NCBI GenBank assembly: GCA_965220955.1
Contig: CBDCRK010000030.1
Span: forward strand, 62,001-126,000
Origin: CBDCRK01 sp965220955
GTDB taxonomy: Bacteria > Desulfobacterota > Binatia > Bin18 > CBDCRK01
DNA length: 64,000 bases
Direction of reading: 5' to 3'
This document shows, one piece after another, positions 25,450 to 35,013 of this stretch. The notes below the pieces were generated by a model, which saw nothing but the letters and a program-made list of their open reading frames with translations, was not told the DNA's origin and searched no databases. A program made the translations under genes and the position numbers. How positions within the stretch are numbered: the first letter of the stretch is position 1; each line of letters opens with the position of its first letter.

Positions 25450-26769
25450 ATGACTATGAGAACCTATGAGGAAACCCTAGACTTTCTCTTTCATCTTGAG
25501 ACGAGCAAAGGAATCGATCTCAAGCTTGAGCGGGTGCATCTGGCATTGGCAGCCCTGGGCTCGCCTGAGCGTGACTTTGTTTCTCTCCATATTGCTGGTA
25601 CCAATGGAAAGGGTTCAACCGCAGCCATCCTCCATGCCATCCTTAGTGCAGCTGGGTATCATACCGCCCTCTACACCTCTCCCCATCTGGTCGATTTCTG
25701 CGAGCGCATCCGTATAGGAAGGCATAGCATTGTTCCAGAGGAAGTAGTGAAGTTAGTCGACGAGCTATATCACTGCTTTATCAACAATGGCTTGACGTTG
25801 ACTTACTTTGAATTTGTCACCGTACTCGCCTTTTACTATTTTGCCCGTTCAGGAGTGGAAGTGGCAGTAGTGGAGGTGGGACTGGGCGGCCGTTTTGATG
25901 CCACCAACGTGGTTGCCCCAGGGGTTACAATCATCACTAGTGTCGGTCTTGATCATGAGGAGTACCTGGGTACCGACCTTGCCAGCATTACTAGGGAGAA
26001 GGGTGGAATCCTTAAGTATGGAGTGCCGGCGGTGGTGGGGAAGGTGGATGAAGAGGTAGAGGTTATTTTGCGTGAGATAACGCATGGACAGGGAAGTCCT
26101 GTTTATTTTTTGGGTAAGGATTTTGGCGTGAGGTCAAGGCCGGATGGTACCTTTGACTATCAGGGGCTTGAGTGCCAAGCTGAGCGCCTGCCGTTATCAC
26201 TAAAAGGAACCTATCAGCAGCGTAATGCTGCTGTAGCCCTGGCTGCCTTAGAGCTTATACGAAACCGATTTCCTGTCTATGAGAGACATCTTCGTGAGGG
26301 CTTGGAGGCTGTGCGGTGGCCTGGACGTTTGGAGATAGTGCAAGAAAAACCCCTAGTGGTACTTGATGGTGCGCACAATCCTCAGGGAGTGGAGACACTG
26401 CTTGAAGAGCTCCCAAAACTTCTGGGGAGCAGAAGAGTGAAACTCTTGTTTGGGGTTATGCAGGACAAAAAATGGACTGATATGGTTGTGCAGCTCGCCC
26501 GTGTAGCGAGTGAAGTTGTGGTAACATGGGCAGCACGACCCCGTGGTGAGGACCCTCATGTTTTGGCTAGGGCATTCGTCCCTTTTCTTCCTACGCGGGT
26601 GGTAGAGGATGCTCAGGAGGCGTGTTGGCAGCTCATCCAGGAGACAGATCCACAAGGGGTGGTGTTAGTGTGTGGCTCACTTTTTCTTATCGGTGCAGTC
26701 TATCCCTTCTTCTGCCAGACAAAGGATGTTTTTTCCCCTTTGGGAGCAGGCTCAACTCAGGTCTGGTGA
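25450..26769 (+). CDS. folC: Folylpolyglutamate synthase / dihydrofolate synthase
   Basis: FolC (439 aa) adds glutamate to folates. The Mur-ligase-like ATP site is HIAGTNGKGSTAAIL near residue 48, followed by the SPHLVDFCERI motif and VEVGLGGRFDATNV. The C-terminal domain has VLDGAHNPQGVETL. ATG 25450 or 25456 could be used. Its stop overlaps the lptD start. Confidence 0.97.
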   Translation: MTMRTYEETLDFLFHLETSKGIDLKLERVHLALAALGSPERDFVSLHIAGTNGKGSTAAILHAILSAAGYHTALYTSPHLVDFCERIRIGRHSIVPEEVVKLVDELYHCFINNGLTLTYFEFVTVLAFYYFARSGVEVAVVEVGLGGRFDATNVVAPGVTIITSVGLDHEEYLGTDLASITREKGGILKYGVPAVVGKVDEEVEVILREITHGQGSPVYFLGKDFGVRSRPDGTFDYQGLECQAERLPLSLKGTYQQRNAAVALAALELIRNRFPVYERHLREGLEAVRWPGRLEIVQEKPLVVLDGAHNPQGVETLLEELPKLLGSRRVKLLFGVMQDKKWTDMVVQLARVASEVVVTWAARPRGEDPHVLARAFVPFLPTRVVEDAQEACWQLIQETDPQGVVLVCGSLFLIGAVYPFFCQTKDVFSPLGAGSTQVW

Positions 26770-28952
26770 GGAAAATCGGTTGTGGGCTGCTTCTTTTTTT
26801 GACCTTATCCATTAGTATTGTGCCAACACTCTACGGCCAAGAGGGAGCGGAGAGGATCTCTGCAGAGGCGGACACCCTTACGTATGAAGAGGAAAGAGAT
26901 ACCCTTACCGCTAAGGGAAAAGTGGTTATAAACTACGAGGAAGGAGTAGTCACAGCGGATGAGGTCGAGGTGGATCGTAGGACCAATGAGGTGAGCGCCC
27001 GGGGCCATGTGGTAATGAAAGACTCCCGGGGGGAGGTACAGGCAGAGGCGGCTCGTCTTAACATTGAAGATGAGACGGGCTGGCTGGAGGAAGGGAGGGT
27101 GGTATTGCCCCGCCACCAGTATATTCTTACCGGCAAAAGGTTGGAAAAGTCCTATGGCCAGAGCTACCGCATCGAGAATGGTAGCTTTACTACCTGTCAG
27201 TGTGAGGAGACCGCTAAGCCAGACTGGAGTGTGAGCGCAAGGGAAGTAGAGGTGACTCTAGGTGGGCAGGGGGTTGTGCGTGGGGGGATTGTCAAGTTGC
27301 GGGATAGGCCGGTGTTCTATGTGCCATACGGGGTTTTTTCGGCGCGCACCGAGCGGCAGAGTGGGTTTCTCTCTCCCCGGTACGGTTTTTCCAGCAAGCG
27401 AGGGTTTCAGTGGGAGCAGCCTTTCTTTTGGGCAATCAGCAAGAGTCAGGATGCAACCTTTACCGCGGACTTCGAAACTGCAGCTCGGGTTGGCGCGCAT
27501 GGCGAGTATCGTTATGCTCTGAGCCAGCAGGCGCAGGGGCAGCTGGATTTCTCGTATTTCAACGAACGGATTCGAGAATCGGCTAACTCCAAGGTGCCGC
27601 TGGATCGCTGGAGCCTCACCGGCACCCATCGCCAGAAACTGCCCAGAAAGTGGGACCTCTATGCAGACCTCTTCTTGACCAGTGATAACCAGTTCTTGCG
27701 CGAGATCAATCTGCCCGTGTACCCCCGCTACTCAGACTGGGAATTGCGCACTCGCCGGTTTACCGACTCTCCGGTTGGAGTGATTAAAACCTGGGATCGT
27801 GCCCTTTTGCGCACAGAAGCGGTGTACTATCAGGATCTGGTACAGGACGATGACTTCGCTTTTCAGGTGCTCCCTCGTATGCAGTTCCGCGGGCAGCAGA
27901 GCCTCTGGCACAATCGGGTTGTGGCTGGCATTAATGTTGAGGGAGTCGATTTCTATCGCAACAAAGGATTTAACGGGCAGCGCCTGGATATTGCTCCTAC
28001 CCTGACTCTCCCATTCCGCCTTGGCGGTGTTGCCTTTGGCTCGTTCTCGGTTACTGGGCGGGAGACACTCTATCATCTTTCCTCACGTCAGGACGTGGAT
28101 TTCCTTGGTCGGGGACGCCCGGTTGTCACCGGACAGAAGCTGAGCAGAGACCAGACGCGGGAGATTGTCCAGCTCAGGTGGGGGATTGGCACCCGGCTTG
28201 CGCGCGTGTTTGACATCCATTGGGGCAGGCTCATCAAACTCCGGCATATTATCGAGCCGGAGATCTCGTATTTGTATGTCCCGTTAGTAGAGCAGAATGA
28301 CCTGCCCGTTTTTGACGAACTCGATCGGATCAACAAGCGCAACCTTTTTGTCTACGGTTTCACCAATCGGCTGTGGGGGAAATTTGCTACCGATACAGAA
28401 GGACAGACTGAAGTGCGAGAGTTGGCTCGATTTTCTATTAGCCAAGCTTACGATCCCAGCCAAAAAATCGCTCGGGGAGACGAACACTTCTCTGACCTTG
28501 ACTTTAGCGCCCGACTAGTTCCCTTCCGCTTTTTTTCGCTCTTGCTTAACTCCACCTACAACGTTGATCTAGGCGACATCACCGCAATGCGGGTAGGAGT
28601 ACGGCTGCAAGACCCGCGACTACTACCCCCAGTCCCCGCGGCCCTGCAATTGTTACATCAGCGATCAACTCTGGGATTATCCTACCGTCTCATTACTGAC
28701 CGCCTTTTAAAGGAACTTAATATCCATGCACTGTTCCGTCTTACTGATTTTTTCTACTTGGGCTACTCTAGTCGCTACGACGTTAATGCCTCTGACTTTA
28801 TTGGCAATCACTATTTCTTCCGCTATATCTCTCCTCAGAGGTGCTGGTCCTTGGATTTGGCGCTGATTGATAAGGTCAACCCCAAGGAAACGGAGTTTCG
28901 CTTCTCTTTCAATTTGCTAGGCTTGAGTTCTTTAGGGAGGAAAGTGTTTTAG
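26766..28952 (+). CDS. lptD: LPS-assembly protein LptD (OstA)
   Basis: LptD (728 aa) is the outer-membrane beta-barrel that inserts LPS with LptE. GTG 26766 overlaps the folC stop (GTGA) and gives an N-terminal signal peptide (RKIGCGLLLFLTLSISIVPT). An OstA/jellyroll periplasmic domain follows (about residues 30-140: ISAEADTLTYEEERDTLTAK). The rest is the C-terminal barrel with FYVPYGVFSARTERQSGFLS and many amphipathic strands. Its presence argues for an LPS-bearing outer membrane. Confidence 0.93.
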   Translation: MRKIGCGLLLFLTLSISIVPTLYGQEGAERISAEADTLTYEEERDTLTAKGKVVINYEEGVVTADEVEVDRRTNEVSARGHVVMKDSRGEVQAEAARLNIEDETGWLEEGRVVLPRHQYILTGKRLEKSYGQSYRIENGSFTTCQCEETAKPDWSVSAREVEVTLGGQGVVRGGIVKLRDRPVFYVPYGVFSARTERQSGFLSPRYGFSSKRGFQWEQPFFWAISKSQDATFTADFETAARVGAHGEYRYALSQQAQGQLDFSYFNERIRESANSKVPLDRWSLTGTHRQKLPRKWDLYADLFLTSDNQFLREINLPVYPRYSDWELRTRRFTDSPVGVIKTWDRALLRTEAVYYQDLVQDDDFAFQVLPRMQFRGQQSLWHNRVVAGINVEGVDFYRNKGFNGQRLDIAPTLTLPFRLGGVAFGSFSVTGRETLYHLSSRQDVDFLGRGRPVVTGQKLSRDQTREIVQLRWGIGTRLARVFDIHWGRLIKLRHIIEPEISYLYVPLVEQNDLPVFDELDRINKRNLFVYGFTNRLWGKFATDTEGQTEVRELARFSISQAYDPSQKIARGDEHFSDLDFSARLVPFRFFSLLLNSTYNVDLGDITAMRVGVRLQDPRLLPPVPAALQLLHQRSTLGLSYRLITDRLLKELNIHALFRLTDFFYLGYSSRYDVNASDFIGNHYFFRYISPQRCWSLDLALIDKVNPKETEFRFSFNLLGLSSLGRKVF

Positions 28953-28955
28953 GCT

Positions 28956-29690
28956 ATGGTTAAAGGTGTGGTTCTTGCTGGTGGGTTAGGAACACGGCTT
29001 CATCCCTTGACCCGTGTGACTAATAAGCATTTGTTGCCAGTCTATGACCGGCCTATGATTTTCTATCCGATCCAGGCCCTGGTTAACGCTGGTGTGCGAG
29101 ATATCTTAATTGTTACTGGCGGCAATAATGCTGGAGATTTCCTTAGGCTTCTGGGCAATGGCAAGGAATTTGGGCTCAAACACCTCAACTATACCTATCA
29201 GGAAGGTGAGGGAGGAATTGCCTCGGCACTCGCCCTGGCTGAGCACTTTGCCGAGAGGAACAAGATTTGTGTGATCCTTGGGGACAATGTTATTGAACGC
29301 AACATCATCCGGCCGGTTGAGCGGTTTCGCAAGCAGGAGAAAGGAGCCAAGATTCTGCTCAAGCAGGTGCCTGATCCTCAGCGCTTTGGTGTAGCGGAGG
29401 TTCAAGGGGGAAAGGTAGTGCGCATCGAGGAGAAACCCGAACGGCCACGGAGCCCCTACGCAGTGACGGGCATTTACCTGTACGACGCGCAGGTATTTAA
29501 TATAATCCGTACACTTAAGCCTTCAGGGAGGGGAGAGATGGAAATCACTGACGTGAACAACCGTTACCTTGAACCGGGCCAACTCACCTATGAAATTCTT
29601 AAGGGATGGTGGACGGATGCGGGTACGTTTTCCTCCCTTCACCGGGCAGGAAACCTGGTGGCCAGGACTGGGGCTAACAAAATGAGCTGA
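28956..29690 (+). CDS. rfbA: Glucose-1-phosphate thymidylyltransferase (RmlA-type)
   Basis: A 244-aa sugar nucleotidyltransferase making dTDP-glucose. The signature VVLAGGLGTRLHPLTRVTNK is at the N-terminus; GDNVIE, RFGVAEV and EEKPERPRSPYAVTGIYLYD follow. It is the short form lacking the C-terminal oligomerisation part of RmlA from E. coli. It lies 3 bases after lptD and upstream of rfbB, so it should feed surface polysaccharide synthesis. Confidence 0.92.
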   Translation: MVKGVVLAGGLGTRLHPLTRVTNKHLLPVYDRPMIFYPIQALVNAGVRDILIVTGGNNAGDFLRLLGNGKEFGLKHLNYTYQEGEGGIASALALAEHFAERNKICVILGDNVIERNIIRPVERFRKQEKGAKILLKQVPDPQRFGVAEVQGGKVVRIEEKPERPRSPYAVTGIYLYDAQVFNIIRTLKPSGRGEMEITDVNNRYLEPGQLTYEILKGWWTDAGTFSSLHRAGNLVARTGANKMS

Positions 29691-29809
29691 GAAAGTGGCA
29701 AAGTCAAAGACGTATACATGAGGGAGCCGGTCACCTACTCGGACAAGGAACCGACTCCACAAGCGATCCGCGCACCGATTTTATGGATCGTAAGGGTAGG
29801 CTCAAGAAT

Positions 29810-30847
29810 ATGAAAGTGCTTGTCACCGGCGGTTGTGGTTTTATTGGTTCCAACTTAATCCGTTACCTCTTGCGGTCGAAGCCGGATTGGTCGATCCTCA
29901 ATGTTGACCTGCTTACCTATGCAGGAAACCTGGACAACCTGCGGGACATCCCTGAAGAATCCAGGTACCGTTTTGTGCGGGCTGATATTGAGGATCGAGA
30001 GACCATTTTCTCTCTGCTGAGAGAAGAGAAGGTGGACGCCATTGTTCACTTGGCTGCTGAAAGCCATGTAGACAGGAGTATCGAGGACGCTACGACCTTT
30101 CTGCGGACCAATATTTTGGGCACTCATGTTCTTTTAGAGAGCTTACGACACTGCGGAGTCTCCCGCTTGGTTGCTTGTTCGACCGACGAGGTGTATGGCT
30201 CCATTGATAAGGGTCTCTTTACTGAGGAGTCTCCTTTGCGGCCTAACAGCTCCTATGCGGCTAGTAAGGCTTCGGCCGATCTCCTCTGCCGGGCCTATCA
30301 TAAGACCTATGGCCTGCCCGTGATCATTACCCGCTGCACCAATAACTTTGGGCCCTACCAATTTCCTGAAAAACTGATTCCCCTCTTTATCCTTAATGCC
30401 TTTCAGGATGAGCCTTTACCCCTTTATGGAGATGGCCTTTATGTGAGGGACTGGATTTATGTGGAAGATCACTGCGCGGCCCTGGCTCTGATTTTGCAGC
30501 AGGGACAGGAGGGAGAAATCTACAACATTGGTGCAGGAAACGAAAGGACCAACCAGGAGATCACCGCCCTTATTCTCAAAGAGCTGGGAAAGCCGGAGAC
30601 TTTAATCCGCCATGTGACTGACCGTCCAGGCCATGACCGCCGCTATGCCCTTGAGGTGGCGAAGCTCAAAGGGAAATTGGGCTGGAAGCCGGCACACGAC
30701 TTTGCGCACGATTTGCGTAAAACTATTGCCTGGTATGCGGAGAATCGATGGTGGTGGGAAGTCATAAAAAAGGGAGAATATCGGGCCTACTACGAGCGCA
30801 TGTATAGGAAGCGGCTACAACAGAGCGGGGGAAGTCATGGCTCTTGA
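29810..30847 (+). CDS. rfbB: dTDP-glucose 4,6-dehydratase
   Basis: RfbB/RmlB (345 aa) converts dTDP-glucose to the 4-keto-6-deoxy sugar. The Rossmann motif is VTGGCGFIGSNLIRYLL, the SDR catalytic pair is YAASKASADL, and YVRDWIYVEDHCAAL is typical. ATG 29810 follows AGGGTAGG; the earlier ATG 29783 has no ribosome site. No rfbC or rfbD is visible downstream; the next gene is a cupin. Confidence 0.95.
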   Translation: MKVLVTGGCGFIGSNLIRYLLRSKPDWSILNVDLLTYAGNLDNLRDIPEESRYRFVRADIEDRETIFSLLREEKVDAIVHLAAESHVDRSIEDATTFLRTNILGTHVLLESLRHCGVSRLVACSTDEVYGSIDKGLFTEESPLRPNSSYAASKASADLLCRAYHKTYGLPVIITRCTNNFGPYQFPEKLIPLFILNAFQDEPLPLYGDGLYVRDWIYVEDHCAALALILQQGQEGEIYNIGAGNERTNQEITALILKELGKPETLIRHVTDRPGHDRRYALEVAKLKGKLGWKPAHDFAHDLRKTIAWYAENRWWWEVIKKGEYRAYYERMYRKRLQQSGGSHGS

Positions 30848-31187
30848 ACGAGTAGAGAAACCTTGGGGATATGAGTTAATCTGGGCGCATACGGACCGGT
30901 ACGTTGGTAAAATTCTTCACATCTATCAAGGCGAAGCTCTCAGTTTTCAGTACCACCGTGTCAAAGACGAGACCATCTATCTCCTTAAAGGAATCGTGGA
31001 CCTAGAAATCTGCAGAGAAACGGGTGAGCGCAGAACTATTCACCTCCGTCCGGGAGACGGTTACCATATTCCTCCTGGCCTGCGCCATAGCATGATCGCG
31101 GTGGAGGAGTGTGACCTTTTGGAGGCTTCTACCCCAGAGCTTGATGATGTGATTCGCCTTGAAGACCGCTATGGGCGGGTTAAATAG
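30837..31187 (+). CDS. Cupin-domain protein, mannose-6-phosphate isomerase-like
   Basis: A 116-aa single cupin overlapping rfbB by 11 bases. It opens VEKPWGYELIWAHTDRYVGK like the C-terminal cupin of mannose-6-phosphate isomerase/GMP fusion proteins. Metal ligands are probably His in QYHRVKDE, the Glu four residues later and His in GLRHSM. The linkage to rfbA-rfbB suggests sugar isomerisation or epimerisation in polysaccharide synthesis, but the substrate cannot be read from sequence. Confidence 0.8.
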   Translation: MALERVEKPWGYELIWAHTDRYVGKILHIYQGEALSFQYHRVKDETIYLLKGIVDLEICRETGERRTIHLRPGDGYHIPPGLRHSMIAVEECDLLEASTPELDDVIRLEDRYGRVK

Positions 31188-31220
31188 CCAGCTAGCTTTA
31201 GCCTTCCTCTCTACTTTGCC

Positions 31221-31760
31221 ATGAAAGCATCTCGAGTACCATCCTCGTTTGTACCACTATATCCATGCCAGACTATTGCTAAGCGCGTTAGAGAGCTGGC
31301 GCAGGAACTTTCCCGTTCTTTTGTTGGGCGAGAGCCCATCGTTATAGGTGTTCTTAAGGGTGCGTTTATCTTTGTGGCAGATCTAGTGCGGGAGATGGAC
31401 ATACCAGTAAAGGTAGACTTTGTTCAGACTGTGAGTTATGGCCTTGCTACCCAGTCTTCTGGTGGTGTCCAGCTGGTCAAAGACCTGAGCTGCAACATCT
31501 ACGGTCAGGACGTGATCTTAGTTGACGACATTCTGGATACCGGTCTTACTCTCCGCTTTGTTATTGATGTGCTTCAACAGCGGCAACCCCGCTCTCTTAC
31601 TATCTGTGTGCTCATTGATAAACACGAGCGTCGCCGAATCGAGGTAGCCGTGGACCACGTTGGCTTTGTACTCCCCAAAGGTTTTGTTGTTGGTTATGGG
31701 ATGGATAAGGGCGGAGTCTATAGCAGCCTGGATAGTCTCTATATAGTCAAGGATGAGTGA
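31221..31760 (+). CDS. hpt: Hypoxanthine phosphoribosyltransferase
   Basis: Hpt (179 aa) salvages hypoxanthine and guanine with PRPP. The PRPP-binding motif is VILVDDILDTGLT, IGVLKGAFIFVADLVR is the N-terminal loop, and VGFVLPKGFVVGYGMD matches the base-binding end. In many bacteria it neighbours tilS-ftsH; here it is downstream of the sugar genes and convergent with the antiporter. Confidence 0.95.
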   Translation: MKASRVPSSFVPLYPCQTIAKRVRELAQELSRSFVGREPIVIGVLKGAFIFVADLVREMDIPVKVDFVQTVSYGLATQSSGGVQLVKDLSCNIYGQDVILVDDILDTGLTLRFVIDVLQQRQPRSLTICVLIDKHERRRIEVAVDHVGFVLPKGFVVGYGMDKGGVYSSLDSLYIVKDE

Positions 31761-31783
31761 AAATAGGGGAGATAGGGTAGGCC

Positions 31784-33523
31784 TTAGGCGGCTTTTATCC
31801 GCACCAGGTTCTGGGATCCAAGAGCGCCCTGCAGTGCCAGCCACACTTGTTGCCCGCTCTCGGCTTGAGCCAGTCGAGTTCGTGCCTCCTCGCTGCTCAT
31901 TCCGCGGGCGAGCGCGGCAAGAATCTGGAGCTGTAATCCATCCTCCTGTACAGGTGTTAATAATAGGAAGATCAGATGGACGGCAAGACCGTCAGGGGAG
32001 TCCCACTCAATGCCGGAGATAGACCGGCCAAATGTGAGCACTGGCTTGGCTAGCGTCTCCAGCCGTGCGTGCGGGATAGCAATGTTACCACCGGTCCCGG
32101 TTCCCATGAGTTCCTCTCGATCACGAACAGCGGTATACAAAGTTTCCTGATCTGGCATTCCTTCTTGTTCGGCTACTGCCTCACAGAGCTCTCGGATAAC
32201 CTCCCACCGCGTGGTGCCGTGCAGGCTGGGGGCGACTGTGCGCCGCAGGAAAAACTCTAAGATATGCACTTCCTGTCTGCGTCTGATTGACCACGCCAGC
32301 CATGGACCCACTACCAGCGAAGAGACGACGGCTGAGAAGACAACGGCCACGAACACTGGTAGAGTAATGATCTGATACTCCAGCGCTACCATGGCAACAA
32401 TAATCCCTGTGACCCCACTCGGGGTAAACGCAATGGCAACCGACAGGCGATCCACACGGGACAGTTCCGTTCCTAGGGTACCGACCCAGGCCCCAAAGAA
32501 CTTGCCCACAATGGACACCACGGTAACAAATACCACCAGCAGAGCATCAAAATTGGCCAGGAAGTCCAGTTGTAAACCAATCCCAGCGAAGTAAAGTGGG
32601 ACAAAAATAGCGTGGACCATTTGGGTGAGGATTTGGCGGGTTCTCTCGGAAAGGGCTCGGGCTTGTCCTGCCATAATACCTGCTAGGAAAAAACCAAAGA
32701 GCGCAGTTAGTCCTGTCCACTGGGTAACCCAGCCACACAGCAACCCCAGGCAGCAAACAAAGGTGAGCACAGCTCCCGGTTGTTGGGGTAGCTTGATGCT
32801 GAGGTAGGCAATCGCCTCATCTACCGCACGTAGACCGAGAGTAAGGCATAGGGTTGTAAAGGCGAGAGTAGCCAGTAAAAGAAAGGCAACAGAGCTAACA
32901 TTCAAGACAGACTGGGTAGCCAGAGCCAGAACCAGGCTGAAGATTACCCATGCCAGAATATCGTTGACCGCATAACCGCAGAGGGTCAGAAGCCCCAAGT
33001 CGCTCTTGACCAGATCAAGGTCATGCAATACCCGGGCAATGATCACCATAGCGCTGATGGCCATGGTGGTACCTAAGAACAAGGCAAAGGTCACCCGTTG
33101 GGTTGGGTCAGCAAGGTAATGATCCGGGAGCCAAAGGGAGAGAACAAATCCCAGGGCAAGAGGAACAATGACGCCAATAATCCCGATTTTCAGTGCCGGG
33201 CCTCGCTGGCGCCAAGCAGCGGACACATCTACCTCAAGGCCGGTCTCCAGCAGCAGGAACAACACCCCAAACCAGGACATTGTCTCCAGCATAGTATATT
33301 GGAGGAGGTCTGGGGGAAAAATGACCTGTTGGAAGGTGGGGAAAAGCCGACCCAGGATAGTTGGCCCCAGGAAGACACCGACGAAGATTTCACCAACAAG
33401 AGGAGGATGACCCCAACGGCGCAAGATCTCCCCCAGCCCACGCGCAAGGCCAAGCAGCAATAGAACCTGGAGTAGAAAGACCAGTAACTGTTGCTCGCTC
33501 AGATGGTATTCCTGATGTAGCAT
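31784..33523 (-). CDS. CPA2-type cation/proton antiporter fused to PTS EIIA domain
   Basis: A 579-aa protein in two parts. Residues ~10-412 form about twelve membrane helices of a Kef/NapA-like sodium/proton exchanger (PPLVGEIFVGVFLGPTILGR; YAVNDILAW carries the likely ion-binding Asp). Residues ~425-575 are a type-2 PTS EIIA (fructose/nitrogen class) domain with GNIAIPHAR, the phosphorylatable His being H485. This suggests phosphorelay or nutrient control of ion exchange; no other PTS gene is in the window. It converges with hpt. Confidence 0.92.
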   Translation of the reverse strand: MLHQEYHLSEQQLLVFLLQVLLLLGLARGLGEILRRWGHPPLVGEIFVGVFLGPTILGRLFPTFQQVIFPPDLLQYTMLETMSWFGVLFLLLETGLEVDVSAAWRQRGPALKIGIIGVIVPLALGFVLSLWLPDHYLADPTQRVTFALFLGTTMAISAMVIIARVLHDLDLVKSDLGLLTLCGYAVNDILAWVIFSLVLALATQSVLNVSSVAFLLLATLAFTTLCLTLGLRAVDEAIAYLSIKLPQQPGAVLTFVCCLGLLCGWVTQWTGLTALFGFFLAGIMAGQARALSERTRQILTQMVHAIFVPLYFAGIGLQLDFLANFDALLVVFVTVVSIVGKFFGAWVGTLGTELSRVDRLSVAIAFTPSGVTGIIVAMVALEYQIITLPVFVAVVFSAVVSSLVVGPWLAWSIRRRQEVHILEFFLRRTVAPSLHGTTRWEVIRELCEAVAEQEGMPDQETLYTAVRDREELMGTGTGGNIAIPHARLETLAKPVLTFGRSISGIEWDSPDGLAVHLIFLLLTPVQEDGLQLQILAALARGMSSEEARTRLAQAESGQQVWLALQGALGSQNLVRIKAA

Positions 33524-34029
33524 GCCTGCCTCTTGGCCTTGCCGCGCAAAGTATTGTCTAACAACGGATTATATGTTTCAGGGGGCTATAGAGGTGGGTA
33601 GATTACTCGACTTGGTCATTGTAATAGCTTAGCATCATGCTCGGTTTGTTCTTTTCCCACGCTACAGAGAACATATTTCTTCCTTCCCCTTTCTTCCCCC
33701 CTACTGTTAGGACCGGCCCAATAGGGGTCAGTATAGACAAAGGCAAATCTTCTGTACAGTGTCAGAGGCCAGGAAGAAGAAAACCTTGCTTCTACTCAGA
33801 TTCTGTTCACAGCTGTGGAGACGGACAGTGGTAGAGAGGACAAAGTAGTAGCTGCTTTTGCCGGAAAAAGTGTGAGGATGGCCAAAGCGGTCTTAGGAGG
33901 AGAGCGATCTGAATAGGAGGCCTAGACTCTAGTCGGTTAAGTAGATAATAGGAAAAATATGCAGCCTGTAGTTGGCAACAAGGAATCCCGGGATTATGGT
34001 TATGAATGGTTATGAAAGGTGAGAAAGTC
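33524..34029. other. Intergenic region upstream of the antiporter and chdC
   Basis: About 500 bases between divergent genes. The short ORFs here lack ribosome sites and coding character. It must hold the promoters for both directions, but no convincing -35/-10 pair, operator or structured RNA stands out; a CCCCTA/TAGGGG pair near 33697-33727 is the only inverted repeat noticed. Confidence 0.5.
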
Positions 34030-34905
34030 ATGGATACGCCAAGCGAAGACTCCGCCAAAGACCCCATAATACGTAGCTCCCAAGTTCCGCTCACCTTAGA
34101 GGGCTGGAGTATTCTCCACCAGATGTTCCGTGTGCGTTGGCCCGCCTGGAAAGTGCTCCATCCAGAGGAGCAGAAGCATGCTATTGAGGAGGCGGTTGCC
34201 CTGCTGGCAGAGATGGAGCAAGACCACGAAGGGCAGAGTGCTCTTTTTTCTCTTCTGGGACATAAGGGAGATCTGATGGTCCTCCACTTCCGACGCGCGT
34301 TTGACGAGCTAAACAGTGCAGAGCTTGGCCTAGCCAACCTCCAACTGGCCGAGTTCCTGGAGGAGACGACTTCATACCTTTCCGTTATTGAGTTGGGATT
34401 ATACCAGGCCACAGTTCGCCTCTATACCGCACTGCAGGAAAAACGGGTTCAGCCTGGTACTACCGAGTGGAACCAGGCCGTGGCAGCCGAGCTAACGGAG
34501 CAGCGCCAGGCACTGGAGCTGCGGCTCTGGCCCAAAGTCCCCTCCCAGCGCTACCTTTGTTTTTACCCTATGGACAGAAAACGTGGAGAGGCGAAGAACT
34601 GGTACCAGGCCCCCATCACTGGACGCCAGCGAATGATGCGTGAACATGGCCTTATTGGGCGGCGGTATACTGGCCAAGTGACCCAGATTATCTCTGGCTC
34701 CATTGGCTTTGACAACTGGGAGTGGGGAGTTGATCTTTTTGCTAATGACCCCCTGGTATTCAAAAAGTTGGTCTACGAGATGCGCTTTGATGAGGCCAGC
34801 GCGGTGTACGCCTTGTTCGGCCCGTTCTATGTGGGTCTACGTTTCCCGGCCGCAGAACTTGGTACGCTGCTCAGCGGCATCCTGCCGGCCGCAGCCCAGC
34901 TTTAG
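34030..34905 (+). CDS. chdC: Coproheme decarboxylase (HemQ/ChdC), chlorite dismutase family
   Basis: A 291-aa member of the chlorite dismutase superfamily. It contains YPMDRKRGEAKNWY, then REHG, then GSIGFDNWEWGVDLFANDPL and YEMRFDEASAVYALFGPFYV. The Tyr-x-Met and the His 27 residues after the Tyr match the spacing of Tyr147/Met149/His174 of Listeria ChdC, the catalytic Tyr and haem ligand. This supports coproheme decarboxylation, the last step of the coproporphyrin-dependent haem pathway. ATG 34030 has GGTGAG upstream; ATG 34006 or 34012 would add up to 8 residues. The ~90-residue N-terminal lobe before the catalytic part is the usual first half of the fold. Confidence 0.88.
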   Translation: MDTPSEDSAKDPIIRSSQVPLTLEGWSILHQMFRVRWPAWKVLHPEEQKHAIEEAVALLAEMEQDHEGQSALFSLLGHKGDLMVLHFRRAFDELNSAELGLANLQLAEFLEETTSYLSVIELGLYQATVRLYTALQEKRVQPGTTEWNQAVAAELTEQRQALELRLWPKVPSQRYLCFYPMDRKRGEAKNWYQAPITGRQRMMREHGLIGRRYTGQVTQIISGSIGFDNWEWGVDLFANDPLVFKKLVYEMRFDEASAVYALFGPFYVGLRFPAAELGTLLSGILPAAAQL

Positions 34906-35013
34906 CCCAACTTTAACAGAGAGTGGATTTGACAGACTGAGTGGCACAAAGTAAGAACAGGGCTTTTTTCGTTGCCATACAGACAAGCGTCCGACGAGGA
35001 GTGAGTTAAAGGT

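Noticed and set aside
33098..33463. A 121-codon plus-strand frame opposite the antiporter
   Set aside because: It is a shadow of membrane-helix codons on the other strand; the antiporter frame has clear domain homology.
33637..33834. A 65-codon frame upstream of chdC
   Set aside because: No ribosome site and no recognisable domain; composition suggests non-coding DNA.
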